Of a stretch of DNA of 64,000 bases, positions 18,246 to 26,808 are shown one piece after another. The translations under genes and the position numbers were made by a program. The DNA is from Janthinobacterium aquaticum (GTDB taxonomy: Bacteria; Pseudomonadota; Gammaproteobacteria; Burkholderiales; Burkholderiaceae_D): assembly GCF_009208565.1 (NCBI RefSeq), contig NZ_WFLK01000003.1, positions 124,001 to 188,000 of the forward strand, in the 5' to 3' direction. The notes under the pieces are model-generated. The model worked only from the letters and a program-made list of their open reading frames with translations, ran no database searches and had not been told where the DNA came from. How positions within the stretch are numbered: the stretch's first letter is position 1; each line of letters opens with the position of its first letter.

Positions 18246-18345
18246 GTAGGTCGGATTAGGCCCTGTGGGCCGTAATCCGACAACACCGCCGACGCCAACA
18301 ATGTTGTCGGATTACGCGGGGCTTTGCCCCGCTAATCCGACCTAC
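18246..18345. repeat. Paired inverted REP element, subfamily A
   Basis: Two GTAG-headed units face each other: GTAGGTCGGATTAG (18246) with a GCCCTGTGGGCC-type loop, and its mirror ending CTAATCCGACCTAC (18345) with a GCGGGGC-ttt-GCCCCGC loop. A 24-base spacer separates them. The pair lies between convergent genes, and the right unit encodes the last residues and TAG of the minus-strand chemoreceptor at 18332. Confidence 0.85.
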
Positions 18346-19882
18346 GACCAGCCTGCCCTTCCAGCTTGAACTCGCGCACCAGCTCCGACAGCTGATGCGC
18401 CTGCTCCTGCATCGCCTGTGCAGCGGCGGCCGCCTCTTCAACCAGCGCCGCGTTTTGCTGCGTGACGTCGTCCATGCTGACGATGGCCTGGTTGACCTGG
18501 GCGATACCGGCGCTTTGCTCATGGGTAGCGGCGCTGATTTCCTGCACCAGCGTGCTGACCCGGGCAATGCCCTCGACGACGTGCTGCATCGCTTCGCCAG
18601 CCTGGCCCGCCAGTTCGCCTCCCTGCGCCACCTGTGTCACGGACGTCCCAATCAGCTCCTTGATTTCCTTCGCGGCCTGGCTGGAGCGCTGCGCCAGGTT
18701 GCGCACCTCGCTTGCCACCACGGCAAAGCCGCGACCCTGTTCGCCGGCGCGCGCCGCTTCCACGGCCGCATTCAGGGCCAGGATATTGGTCTGGAAGGCA
18801 ATCGAATCGATCACCGATGTGATGTCGGCAATGCGCGCCGACGACTGGCCGATGGCGCCCATGGTATCGACCATGCGCGCCACCACCACGCCGCCCTGTT
18901 CGGCCAGGTGCGACGCTTCCCCAGCCAGGCTGCTGGCCTGCTGGGCATTGCCGGCATTGTGGCTGACGGCGCCGGTCAGTTCCTCCATCGAGGCGGCTGT
19001 CTGCTCAAGCGCGCTGGCCTGCGCTTCGGTGCGCGCCGACAGGTCCAGGTTGCCATGGGCGATCTGGCTGGAGGCGGCGGCAATGGCTACCGCATTGCCG
19101 CTGATCTGACGCACGGTGCCGGCCAGGTCCTGCTGCATGCGCGCGATGCTGCCCAGCAGGCTGGCCTCGCCGCCGGCAGGCAGCACGACAGGCTGCGACA
19201 GGTCGCGCCCGGCGATGCGCCGCGTCACTTCACTGGCGTAGGCTGGCTCGCCGCCCAGCGCACCGAGCACGGCGCGAATCACGCGCCAGCCCAGTGCCAG
19301 CATGACCACCAGTGCGGCAAGGAAGAAGCCGAGAAACTGCATTGCCGCCTGCCAGAACACGCGCTCGATATCGTCATTGAAAAAGCCCGTACCCAGCCAC
19401 CAGCCCCAGGGTTGGAAGGCAATGATGCCATTCAGTTTCGCCATCAGCTTGCCGTCGCGCCGGCTCTTGACCGACACCAGCCCCACTTCGCTGTGCGACA
19501 GTGCTTCGATATAGGCCTGCGAATCGGGGCGGCCGTCCATGGTTTCACCTTCGGCAATCACGCCGATGTTTTTCGGGTTCGGATGCACCAGGTTCAGGCC
19601 ATTGGGCAGGCGCGCCCAGTAGTAACTCTTGCCATCATTGTTGAGCTGCGTGAGGGCGGCCTTGGCGTCTGCCTGCGCCTGCTCGCGCGTGAGCCGGCCG
19701 GCAAGCTCCTCGCCGTGATAATGGGCAATCAGGTGTTCGCCCATCTTGAGCATATTGACGATCTGCGCTTCGCGGTCATGCAGCAGTGCCTGGTGCAGAT
19801 TGCGCAGGCTGTAGGCGCCCAGCATGGCCATGCCCAGCAATGCGGCGCCGACCAGCAGGATAAGGCGGTGTGACACTTTCAT
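18332..19882 (-). CDS. Methyl-accepting chemotaxis protein with Cache-type ligand domain
   Basis: A 516-residue chemoreceptor: first membrane helix at residues 8-27, a periplasmic single Cache-like domain (about 35-170, including [20 protein letters not shown] and GWWLGTGFF), second membrane helix near 180-200, HAMP, and a signalling domain with [20 protein letters not shown]. The start at 19882 gives a normal membrane-anchoring N-terminus; the frame could extend to 19957. Its natural C-terminus appears replaced: the last codons (RSD then TAG) are read from a REP palindrome. The ligand is unknown. Confidence 0.9.
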   Translation of the reverse strand: MKVSHRLILLVGAALLGMAMLGAYSLRNLHQALLHDREAQIVNMLKMGEHLIAHYHGEELAGRLTREQAQADAKAALTQLNNDGKSYYWARLPNGLNLVHPNPKNIGVIAEGETMDGRPDSQAYIEALSHSEVGLVSVKSRRDGKLMAKLNGIIAFQPWGWWLGTGFFNDDIERVFWQAAMQFLGFFLAALVVMLALGWRVIRAVLGALGGEPAYASEVTRRIAGRDLSQPVVLPAGGEASLLGSIARMQQDLAGTVRQISGNAVAIAAASSQIAHGNLDLSARTEAQASALEQTAASMEELTGAVSHNAGNAQQASSLAGEASHLAEQGGVVVARMVDTMGAIGQSSARIADITSVIDSIAFQTNILALNAAVEAARAGEQGRGFAVVASEVRNLAQRSSQAAKEIKELIGTSVTQVAQGGELAGQAGEAMQHVVEGIARVSTLVQEISAATHEQSAGIAQVNQAIVSMDDVTQQNAALVEEAAAAAQAMQEQAHQLSELVREFKLEGQAGRRSD

Positions 19883-19996
19883 CGTGACTCCTGTTTCAGG
19901 GACAGACAAGCGTAGCGGCGCCGCTGGCGACAGGCGTGACAATCCCCGGGCGCGCACGGGAGCGGCGCCCAGGGCATGGCGGCAATACAGCGGCGG

Positions 19997-20719
19997 CTAG
20001 CGCAATGGTTTGGTATTAAGGTGCGGCATGAAATATTCAGGCCGCAATTTGCGGGTAATCTCCAGTACCGGCAGCACATGGTCAAGGTGGCTGCGCATGG
20101 CGGCAACCGCCTGGCGCGGATCGCCCGAAACCAGCGCGTCGATCACTTCGTTATGTTCGGCCATCACGTCGGCCATGCGTCCGGCCAGTGGCAACGTCAG
20201 CTGGCGGTAGCGGTCCATTTGCGTCTTGGCCTGCAGGATCATCGGCCAGACGCCCGGATAGCCGGACAATTCGGCCAGCGCCGCATGAAAGCCTTCGTCG
20301 GTGCGGTGAAAGCCGCGGATGTCGTCGTTGGCAATGCATTCGGCCTGGGTGGCCAGGATGGCGCGCAGGCGTTCGATGCCTTCCGGCGTGGCGCGTTCGG
20401 CCGCCTTTTCAATAATCGCCGTCTCCAGCGCACAGCGCACCAGCATCGCCTCTTCGAGCGAATCGAGCGGTATGCGCGCCACAAACGTTCCCACGCGCGG
20501 CAGTACTTCGATCAGGCCCTCGTCGGCCAGCCGCTGCACCGCTTCATGCACGGGCGTGCGACTGGTGCCCAGTTCTTCGGCCAGCTCTTTCTCCACGATG
20601 CGCGCACCGGGCAGCATGCTCATCTCGACGATGCGCTGGCGCAGCAAGCCATACACGCGGCGCGCGGCACTGATGCCCGTTTCGCTATCGGCTGGAGGAA
20701 GAGAGGACGACAGATTCAT
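19997..20719 (-). CDS. GntR family regulator with FCD domain, probable galacturonate regulator
   Basis: A 240-residue FadR-type GntR regulator. The N-terminal winged helix (about 20-85) includes VYGLLRQRIVEMSMLPGARI and the recognition segment ELGTSRTPVHEAVQRLADEGL; the C-terminal FCD domain carries conserved metal or ligand histidines (FHRTDEGFHAAL, and AAMRSHLDHVL). It is the last gene on the strand of the pectin/galacturonate locus, right after kdgK, the position and family expected for an ExuR/UxuR-like repressor. The ligand and operator are inference. An inverted repeat lies just upstream at 20736. Confidence 0.85.
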   Translation of the reverse strand: MNLSSSLPPADSETGISAARRVYGLLRQRIVEMSMLPGARIVEKELAEELGTSRTPVHEAVQRLADEGLIEVLPRVGTFVARIPLDSLEEAMLVRCALETAIIEKAAERATPEGIERLRAILATQAECIANDDIRGFHRTDEGFHAALAELSGYPGVWPMILQAKTQMDRYRQLTLPLAGRMADVMAEHNEVIDALVSGDPRQAVAAMRSHLDHVLPVLEITRKLRPEYFMPHLNTKPLR

Positions 20720-20735
20720 AGGCTCGCAAAGTCAA

Positions 20736-20761
20736 ATGGATTAAAAAACAGGGCAATCCAT
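20736..20761. promoter_or_regulatory. Inverted repeat between kdgK and the GntR gene
   Basis: ATGGATT at 20736-20742 and AATCCAT at 20755-20761 are exact reverse complements 12 bases apart, 17 bases upstream of the GntR ATG. It may be an autoregulatory operator; there is no T-tract on the minus strand to favour a terminator. Confidence 0.35.
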
Positions 20762-20778
20762 CATACCCTGTCAGCTTG

Positions 20779-21741
20779 TCAGGCCGGCATCAGCGCGCGC
20801 GCAATGATCGCGCCGCGCTGGCCGATCACGCTACCAGCCAGACGATGCCCGGCCAGCGCTGCGTCGGCCGGCGATTTGCCGGCCAGGCGGGCAGCAACAT
20901 AGGCGGCGCCAAATGAATCGCCGGCCGCCGTGGTGTCGACCACCTTGGCCACCGGTGGCGCTGCCACTGCCTGCTGCTGGCCATCGCGCCAGACGATGCA
21001 CGGCTCGCCACCGCGCTTGAGCACGATTTCAGCCACGCCCAGCGCGCTGGTGCGCGCCAGCACCTGCTCGACCGATGCCGGGCCATGCAGCGCCTCTTCA
21101 TCGTCGAGCGTCAGCAGCGCCAGCGCAGATAGGCACAGTACCCGATGATAAACATCGGCCGCCACTTGCGCCCCTTCCCAAAGGCGGGGGCGGTAATTAT
21201 TATCGAAAATAATCTGGCCGCCGCTGGCGCGGCAGCGTTCCAGCGTGGACAGCAGCAGCTCGCGGTCAGCCGGGGTCAGGATCGCCAGGCTGATGCCCGA
21301 CAAATACACATGGCTGGCAGCAGCGAGCTGCTCCAAAATGGCGCCGGCCTGCGGGCCGCGCAGCCAGTGGCGTGCGGCCGAGTCGCTGCGCCAGTAATGA
21401 AAGCGGCGCTCGCCCGAGGCATCGGTTTCGATCAGGTACATGCCGGGCAGCTTGTCTGCCAGGCGCTGCACCGGCTGCGTATCGATGCCTTCGTGCTGCC
21501 AGCTGGCGCACATTTCGTCAGACAGCCCGTCCGTGCCCAGCGCCGTCACATAGGCAATCGTGTGCGCTTGCGGGTCGACCAGGCGCGCCATATAGACTGC
21601 CGCGTTCAGGGTATCGCCGCCGAAGCGGAAATCCATGGACTGCGCTGCGCCTGCGCGCTGCAATTCGATCATGCATTCGCCGATCACAAATACAGTTTGT
21701 GCTGCCACGGTCTGTGCTGCTACGGTCTGTGCTGCTGCCAC
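20779..21741 (-). CDS. kdgK: 2-keto-3-deoxygluconate kinase (PfkB family)
   Basis: A 320-residue ribokinase-family sugar kinase, assigned as KDG kinase from context: it would phosphorylate the product of altronate dehydratase to KDPG. The N-terminal sugar-binding segment GGDTLNAAVYMARL and the C-terminal PfkB signature VVDTTAAGDSFGAAY (with the catalytic Asp) are present. Translation appears to start at a GTG 6 bases after GGAGGAG. The first 17 residues are three copies of AAQTV from a 15-base direct repeat, an oddity before the usual FVIGECMIEL start. The KDPG aldolase gene is not in the window. Confidence 0.87.
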   Translation of the reverse strand: MAAAQTVAAQTVAAQTVFVIGECMIELQRAGAAQSMDFRFGGDTLNAAVYMARLVDPQAHTIAYVTALGTDGLSDEMCASWQHEGIDTQPVQRLADKLPGMYLIETDASGERRFHYWRSDSAARHWLRGPQAGAILEQLAAASHVYLSGISLAILTPADRELLLSTLERCRASGGQIIFDNNYRPRLWEGAQVAADVYHRVLCLSALALLTLDDEEALHGPASVEQVLARTSALGVAEIVLKRGGEPCIVWRDGQQQAVAAPPVAKVVDTTAAGDSFGAAYVAARLAGKSPADAALAGHRLAGSVIGQRGAIIARALMPA

Positions 21742-21776
21742 TGTGCTCTCCTCCGGTGTCTGTGCTGTTATCTGTA

Positions 21777-21801
21777 CCGGAGCAGCGCGCGGCTGCTCCG
21801 G
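21777..21801 (-). terminator. Perfect hairpin downstream of the polygalacturonase gene
   Basis: CCGGAGCAGC (21777-21786) and GCTGCTCCGG (21792-21801) form a perfect 10-base stem with a 5-base loop, 15 bases past the GH28 stop on the minus strand. There is no U-tract, so it is either a weak terminator or an mRNA-processing/stability hairpin between the secreted enzyme and kdgK. Confidence 0.5.
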
Positions 21802-21815
21802 GATTGACTCAGGGA

Positions 21816-23951
21816 TTACTTCTTGTCCCAGGTCGAACCAAACAGATTAGACTGGCCAATTGCAGGGAAGTCAACAAAAGCCTTGCTGCAGTCAACCACT
21901 TTCTCCACATCCACCGCCTGCGTGGCCGTGCCGTTGACCGTCACGCGTTCGGCGGCATTGGCAAAGATCGGCAGGTTGGTACCTTTGATCGTCAGGTTGG
22001 CATCCGATGAAGTCATGGTGGTGCCGTTTGGCGAATCGGTCACCACGTTGTTGAGGTTCATCACCAGCGGGAACTGCGGATTGTCGAAACCGCCCGTATT
22101 GGCCTTGAAGCCCTGCAGCTTGATGGCCGTATTGCCCAGAATGCGCACGTTATCGAGCGTGATATCGTGGAAGTTCGGGTATTGCGGACCAGCCGTCGGC
22201 AGCGCCTTGGTGCTGTAGTAAGTGGTAAACAACAGCGCGTTCAGGGCGTCGCGGATGCAGATATTGCGGTAGTGGACGTTGCTCACTTCACCGCCACGTG
22301 CATAGTCGGACTTGATGCGCAGGCCTTCTTCCGAGTGCGTAAACGAGTTGTCATAGACTTCAACGTTGGTCACGCCGGCGTTCGTTTCGCTGCCGACCGA
22401 AATGCCATGGCCCCAGTAGATATGGTTATGGGCAATCACCATGCCGTGCTTGCGGTCCGAACGCACGTCGCGCTTGCCGTCGATGGCAAACAGGCCCGAG
22501 CCGGCCGGCGACGGATTGGCGCTGCCTTTCAGGGCCACGTCATCGTCGCCGGTGCTGACAAAGTTATACGCAAACACGAAGTTCTTCAGGTAGCCGTCAA
22601 ACGACATGGCGCCGGTCGAGGTGGTTTTGCTGCCAGTGGCGAGCTTGCCCGAAATGGCCTTGCTGGCTGCACCCGGATCGAACGCGTCGGTGTTCTTGAC
22701 GTTGTCGGCGTTGTAGGTTTCGCCGTTGTACAGCGGATTGCCATTGCCGGCCGGGTTGGCGAACGCCGCCAGGGTTGGCGTCTGCACTTTCACGCCCCAC
22801 ACCGTCAGACCGTCAACGCCGCTCGGTACGACGTGGAAGTTGGCGCTGTTATTGAGCGAGATGCGATACAGCGTCAGGTTTTTCGCATAGTTGAATACCA
22901 TCATGCGGAAGTTCGACTGCGAACCGGTGCCGGTCACGCCGTTTTGTACCATATTGCCCAGGAAGGCCAGATCCCACCAGCTCATGTTGCGCGCCGACGA
23001 TTTCGAGTCCACCGTGGTGCCGCCGTTATCGCACGACACGCCGTCGGCGGCCTGTTTGCCGGTGGCATAGGCTGCGTAGGTGTTCGAGCAGGTCATGTCG
23101 ACCTTCATCAACGGATAGAGCTTGTTGGTGGTCACGATTTCCGAATAGGCGCGGCTGTCGATCGAGCCGTCGCCCATCACGGCCGAGTTGACCAGGTTCG
23201 AGCCGTTGATCAGCGCCGAGCAGTTGCCCGAGCTGCCAGCCTTGCTCGAGCTGACTGCCGTATTGCCGCAGTAAGGACCGGCAGGGTTCGGCGAATAAGT
23301 GGTCACGTCGCGCGAAGCGTACAGGGTCACGCCCTTGTCGATCCACAGCGTCACGCCGGACGGCAGCGTCAGCGGGCCGCTGATAAAGCCATCACCCACG
23401 CCGGAGCTGTTGACCACCAGGCGCACGGCAAACTTGCTGCCGCGGTATTCCGGCTTGGCCAGTTCTTCACCAGACACGCCGGCGATATTGACGTTCTTGA
23501 CGTTGGCCGTTTTCTGCGCAGCGGTCGCAGCCGCATCGGCAGCAGCGATTTTTGCGCCCACTTCGGCGTCAACTGCAGCGCCGCAGGCGTCCAGCGCGGC
23601 CTGGATACGGGCCTGGTCAGGGTTGGCGGTGGCGGTAGTGACAGCCACGCCGACGCCGGCTTTCGACGGATCGGCTTCCGGCGGCAGCGAGCCGTCCGGA
23701 CGGCGCACCAGGTTGCTGGTCGCTTCAAGCGTGGCGCACACTTGCGTGTCTTTCGGCAGCGTTGGCTCGGCTGGCAGGTCCGGGTCGAACGAGGTAGTGC
23801 CAACCTGGAACACGCTGCCCGGGTTGTAGGTGGTAGCGGTTGCGCCTTCAGTGCTGCCACCGCCGCCGCAAGCGGCCAGCATGGCCGCCAGCGGCAGTGC
23901 GACACAGGCTTGCGCCCAGCCGCTATTGCGTTGTTTGTCCGTTTTTTTCAT
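21816..23951 (-). CDS. GH28 polygalacturonase, predicted lipoprotein
   Basis: A 711-residue glycoside hydrolase family 28 enzyme cleaving polygalacturonate. The four GH28 signatures are present: NTD (420-422), DDD (469-471, supplying the catalytic aspartates), GHG (514-516) and RIK (545-547). The N-terminus is a lipoprotein signal with lipobox LAAC (Cys28) followed by GGGGS, suggesting an envelope-anchored rather than freely secreted enzyme. Residues 110-160 include an Ala-rich stretch that may be a linker, making it longer than most GH28 proteins. AGGAG precedes the ATG. Adjacent porin and uptake genes support a role feeding the galacturonate pathway. Confidence 0.92.
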   Translation of the reverse strand: MKKTDKQRNSGWAQACVALPLAAMLAACGGGGSTEGATATTYNPGSVFQVGTTSFDPDLPAEPTLPKDTQVCATLEATSNLVRRPDGSLPPEADPSKAGVGVAVTTATANPDQARIQAALDACGAAVDAEVGAKIAAADAAATAAQKTANVKNVNIAGVSGEELAKPEYRGSKFAVRLVVNSSGVGDGFISGPLTLPSGVTLWIDKGVTLYASRDVTTYSPNPAGPYCGNTAVSSSKAGSSGNCSALINGSNLVNSAVMGDGSIDSRAYSEIVTTNKLYPLMKVDMTCSNTYAAYATGKQAADGVSCDNGGTTVDSKSSARNMSWWDLAFLGNMVQNGVTGTGSQSNFRMMVFNYAKNLTLYRISLNNSANFHVVPSGVDGLTVWGVKVQTPTLAAFANPAGNGNPLYNGETYNADNVKNTDAFDPGAASKAISGKLATGSKTTSTGAMSFDGYLKNFVFAYNFVSTGDDDVALKGSANPSPAGSGLFAIDGKRDVRSDRKHGMVIAHNHIYWGHGISVGSETNAGVTNVEVYDNSFTHSEEGLRIKSDYARGGEVSNVHYRNICIRDALNALLFTTYYSTKALPTAGPQYPNFHDITLDNVRILGNTAIKLQGFKANTGGFDNPQFPLVMNLNNVVTDSPNGTTMTSSDANLTIKGTNLPIFANAAERVTVNGTATQAVDVEKVVDCSKAFVDFPAIGQSNLFGSTWDKK

Positions 23952-23975
23952 GACTGCATCTCCTGTTTTTATTAA

Positions 23976-25247
23976 TTAGAATCGTGCGATCAAGCCGATG
24001 CCGAAGGCGCGCGGCGAGTTGCCTGGTGCCAGGAAAGCGTCGTCCGTGCCAGCCTTGTTGCTGTGCAGCGGCGACTGGCCCAGGTTGACGTTCTGCTGCG
24101 ACTTGTTGTTGATGCGCGTGAAATACACATATGGCATGAACTGCTCGTCGATCTTGTAGGTGGCGCCCAGCGAAATCTGGGTGGCGCCGAAGTCGTCGGC
24201 GCGGCCGAAGGTGGTGTTGTCAAGCTTGCCCAGCTTGCCGGCGGCCAGCATGATGGTGGTGTCGTAGCCCACTTCCTGGGTCACCGAGGCCATCACCGAA
24301 CGCTGCTTCATGCTGCCGGTCTGCAGCGAAGTGTAGATATTGCCCGGCGTTGGCAGCGACTGGATCGCGTAGCCATAGCTGCCCGATTCAAAACCCAGGC
24401 CAACCGAGGTCTTGGTCGGGAATTTGTAGGTGGCCAGCACTTTGTAGAAATTGGTGTTCACGCCGCTGACCGAGGTATTGCGGAAACCAAAGCCCTTGGA
24501 CAGGTTTTCCACGTCCACGCCGGTATTTTGCTGGCGGTCGTAGCCGGCGCCGATCGAAAAGGCACCGATGGTGTACTTGGCCGCCACCGAGTAGCGCGCG
24601 CGGTCGTCGCCGGTATCGCGTACTTCGTCGAAGCCGTAGGAGGCGCCGGCCTGGAAGCCGTTCCACTCAGGCGACAGGTAATGCGCCGAATTCTTGTAAC
24701 GCGCTTCGCCACGGCCAAACAGGCTGTCGGCATTGCCGCTCAGCTGGGCCGAGGTGTTGTTCCACACGTCCAGGCCTTGCACCGTCAAGCCCAGATTGCC
24801 GCCCAGCGCACCGCCCGAGCCGACCAGGCTGCGGTAGACCGAATCGTTGTTACCGATAATGAAGCGGCCAAAGCGCTTGCTTTCGATACCGACAAAGGTA
24901 TTGCGCGACTCGATGGTCGACGACTTGCCCTGGCCGTTGATGCCGCCTTCGTCAAAGTTGTTCAGGCTGCCTTCGATCTGCCACAGGCCGCGCACGTCGC
25001 CCTTGATGCCGATCGAACCGGCAAAGCCGATGCGCGAGTTGCCGTCCGAGACGCGACCGCGGCTGGCGTAAGGGGTCGGGCCACCGACGGCTTTCACCGA
25101 TTCGATCTCGCCATTCAGAAAGCCGTAGATGCGCGTTTCGACCTTGCGCTCGGCCAGGAAGTCCTGCGCCAGGGCGCTGCCGGAAATGGCTGCCAGCAAG
25201 GCTGTCGCCATCACGCGGCGGACGCATTTGTGATTGAGTTGTTGCAT
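23976..25247 (-). CDS. Outer-membrane porin (Burkholderia/Neisseria type)
   Basis: A 423-residue general porin: signal peptide ending ALAQ (about residue 27), alternating beta-strand pattern with repeated GxxY/SVGLGFE segments, and the obligatory C-terminal Phe (GIGLIARF). The first mature strand, TRIYGFLNGEIESVK, and IGFAGSIGIKGDVRGLWQIE near 75-95 are typical of betaproteobacterial trimeric porins. A good AGGAG lies before the ATG, and the polygalacturonase starts 24 bases after its stop, so the two are probably cotranscribed. It likely admits galacturonate or oligogalacturonides; this selectivity is inferred from context only. Confidence 0.9.
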   Translation of the reverse strand: MQQLNHKCVRRVMATALLAAISGSALAQDFLAERKVETRIYGFLNGEIESVKAVGGPTPYASRGRVSDGNSRIGFAGSIGIKGDVRGLWQIEGSLNNFDEGGINGQGKSSTIESRNTFVGIESKRFGRFIIGNNDSVYRSLVGSGGALGGNLGLTVQGLDVWNNTSAQLSGNADSLFGRGEARYKNSAHYLSPEWNGFQAGASYGFDEVRDTGDDRARYSVAAKYTIGAFSIGAGYDRQQNTGVDVENLSKGFGFRNTSVSGVNTNFYKVLATYKFPTKTSVGLGFESGSYGYAIQSLPTPGNIYTSLQTGSMKQRSVMASVTQEVGYDTTIMLAAGKLGKLDNTTFGRADDFGATQISLGATYKIDEQFMPYVYFTRINNKSQQNVNLGQSPLHSNKAGTDDAFLAPGNSPRAFGIGLIARF

Positions 25248-25382
25248 GTCTTTCTCCTGTTTTCAGCGCCTTCAGATAGCGCTTTGTGTGCTGCATTAAA
25301 ATAAACGTCCCCGCCCGTGGCATCACGGGTGTTCTGGTCCAGGGACGGGGGTGCCGGCCAGTGCCGGCTACTTGCGGAAATA

Positions 25383-26669
25383 TCAGCCGAAGGCAGGTTT
25401 GCCCAGCGACACCGATGGCGCGATTTTTTCGCGGATCAGCAGGCACACCACGGCGGCAGCGACCAGGTCGAGCACGGCCAGCAGCATGAACAGCGGGCCG
25501 TAGCCAACCAGCGTCACCAGCACGCCGAACAGCAGCGTGAAGATGGTGGCGCCCAAATAACCCGACATACCGGCCAGACCGGTGGCGGTAGCCACTTCGT
25601 TTTTGCCGAACACGTCGGAGGTGATCGAGTACAGTGCGCCGGACAGCGTCTGGTGCGCGAAGCCGCCCACGCACAAAAGGGCAATCGCGGTGTACGGGCT
25701 GGCCACCAGGCCGATGCAGGCCGGGCCAATCATGCACACGGCGCCGACGATCACCACCAGCTTGCGCGAGGTAAACAGCGAGACCTTCCAGTGTTTGTGG
25801 AACCATGGGCTCAGGTAGCCGCCCAGCACGCAGCCGATATCGGCGGCCAGGAACGGCAGCCAGGCAAACATGGCGATTTCCTTGATGTTCATATGGCGCT
25901 CGGTGGCCATATACAGCGGAATCCAGGCATTGAAAGTCTGCCAGGCAGGTTCGGACAAAAAGCGCGGAATGGCAATCGCCCAGAAATTGCGGCTGCGCAC
26001 GATCTGACGCCAGCCCGCTTTGGCCACGGTCTCGCCTTCGACGGTTTTTTCCTGGCCTTCAAGGATAAACTCACGTTCCTTGTCGGTCAGCAGTTTCTGG
26101 TCGCGCGGGTGCTTGTAGAATGCCAGCCACAGGCCGGTCCAGACGATGCCGATGGCGCCGACGATCACGAACGACATATGCCAGCTGCCGTGCAGGATGG
26201 TCCACACCACCAGCGGCGGCGCGCACAGGGCGCCGATCGAAGAGCCGATATTGAACCAGCCAATCGCGATCGAGCGCTCCTTGGCCGGGAACCATTCGGT
26301 GGTGGCTTTCACGCCGGCCGGAATGCCGGCCGCTTCGGTCAGTCCCAGCATGCCGCGAAACAGCGCCATGCTTTGCCAGCCGGTGGCCATGGCCGCACAG
26401 GCACAGGCGACCGACCAGGCCAGCGCAAAAGCGGCAAAGCCGATCTTGGTGCCGACCGCATCGATAATGTAGCCGGCAATCGGCTGCATCAGCGCGTAAC
26501 AGACCTGCCACGCCACCACGATATAGGAATACTCCTGGGTGGTGATATTGAGGTCGCTCATCATCGTTGGCGCTGCCACCGACAAGGTATTGCGCGCCAG
26601 GTAATTGACGATCAGCCCTGCTGTAACCAGGCCCACCATCCACCAGCGCATGCCGCGTACTTTATTCAT
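25383..26669 (-). CDS. MFS hexuronate/acidic sugar transporter (ExuT-like)
   Basis: A 428-residue MFS protein of the anion:cation symporter type, the group that includes ExuT and glucarate/galactarate transporters. The first helix region NYLARNTLSVAAPTMMSDL and the TEWFPAKERSIAIGWFN segment after helix 4 are characteristic of that group. GGGGAGA lies before the ATG at 26669; the frame could begin at 26861 but that extension is untypical. Its position between uxaB and the porin gene makes galacturonate the best substrate guess. A 135-base gap with small hairpins but no clear T-tract separates it from the porin gene. Confidence 0.88.
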   Translation of the reverse strand: MNKVRGMRWWMVGLVTAGLIVNYLARNTLSVAAPTMMSDLNITTQEYSYIVVAWQVCYALMQPIAGYIIDAVGTKIGFAAFALAWSVACACAAMATGWQSMALFRGMLGLTEAAGIPAGVKATTEWFPAKERSIAIGWFNIGSSIGALCAPPLVVWTILHGSWHMSFVIVGAIGIVWTGLWLAFYKHPRDQKLLTDKEREFILEGQEKTVEGETVAKAGWRQIVRSRNFWAIAIPRFLSEPAWQTFNAWIPLYMATERHMNIKEIAMFAWLPFLAADIGCVLGGYLSPWFHKHWKVSLFTSRKLVVIVGAVCMIGPACIGLVASPYTAIALLCVGGFAHQTLSGALYSITSDVFGKNEVATATGLAGMSGYLGATIFTLLFGVLVTLVGYGPLFMLLAVLDLVAAAVVCLLIREKIAPSVSLGKPAFG

Positions 26670-26808
26670 ATTGTCTCCCCTCTTGCCAAGCTCGACGGTG
26701 TAAATGCGCCGCCACTTTCCGGACCGTTCAGCCTTTTTTGAAGTGCCTTCGGTCTCTCTGGTTTTATGGTTACTACGGTGCTGCGTTACTGCTGAATCGA
26801 TAAATCTC

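Noticed and set aside
22167-23975. A 602-codon plus-strand frame opposite the polygalacturonase gene.
   Set aside because: It is a shadow of a high-GC gene: composition is Arg/His/Ala/Gly-rich, no family features, and the minus-strand gene has full GH28 motifs.
25248-25382. Possible terminator between the ExuT-like transporter and the porin gene.
   Set aside because: Small GC hairpins are present (GCCGGC-cagt-GCCGGC) but no T-tract on the minus strand, so a terminator cannot be supported.
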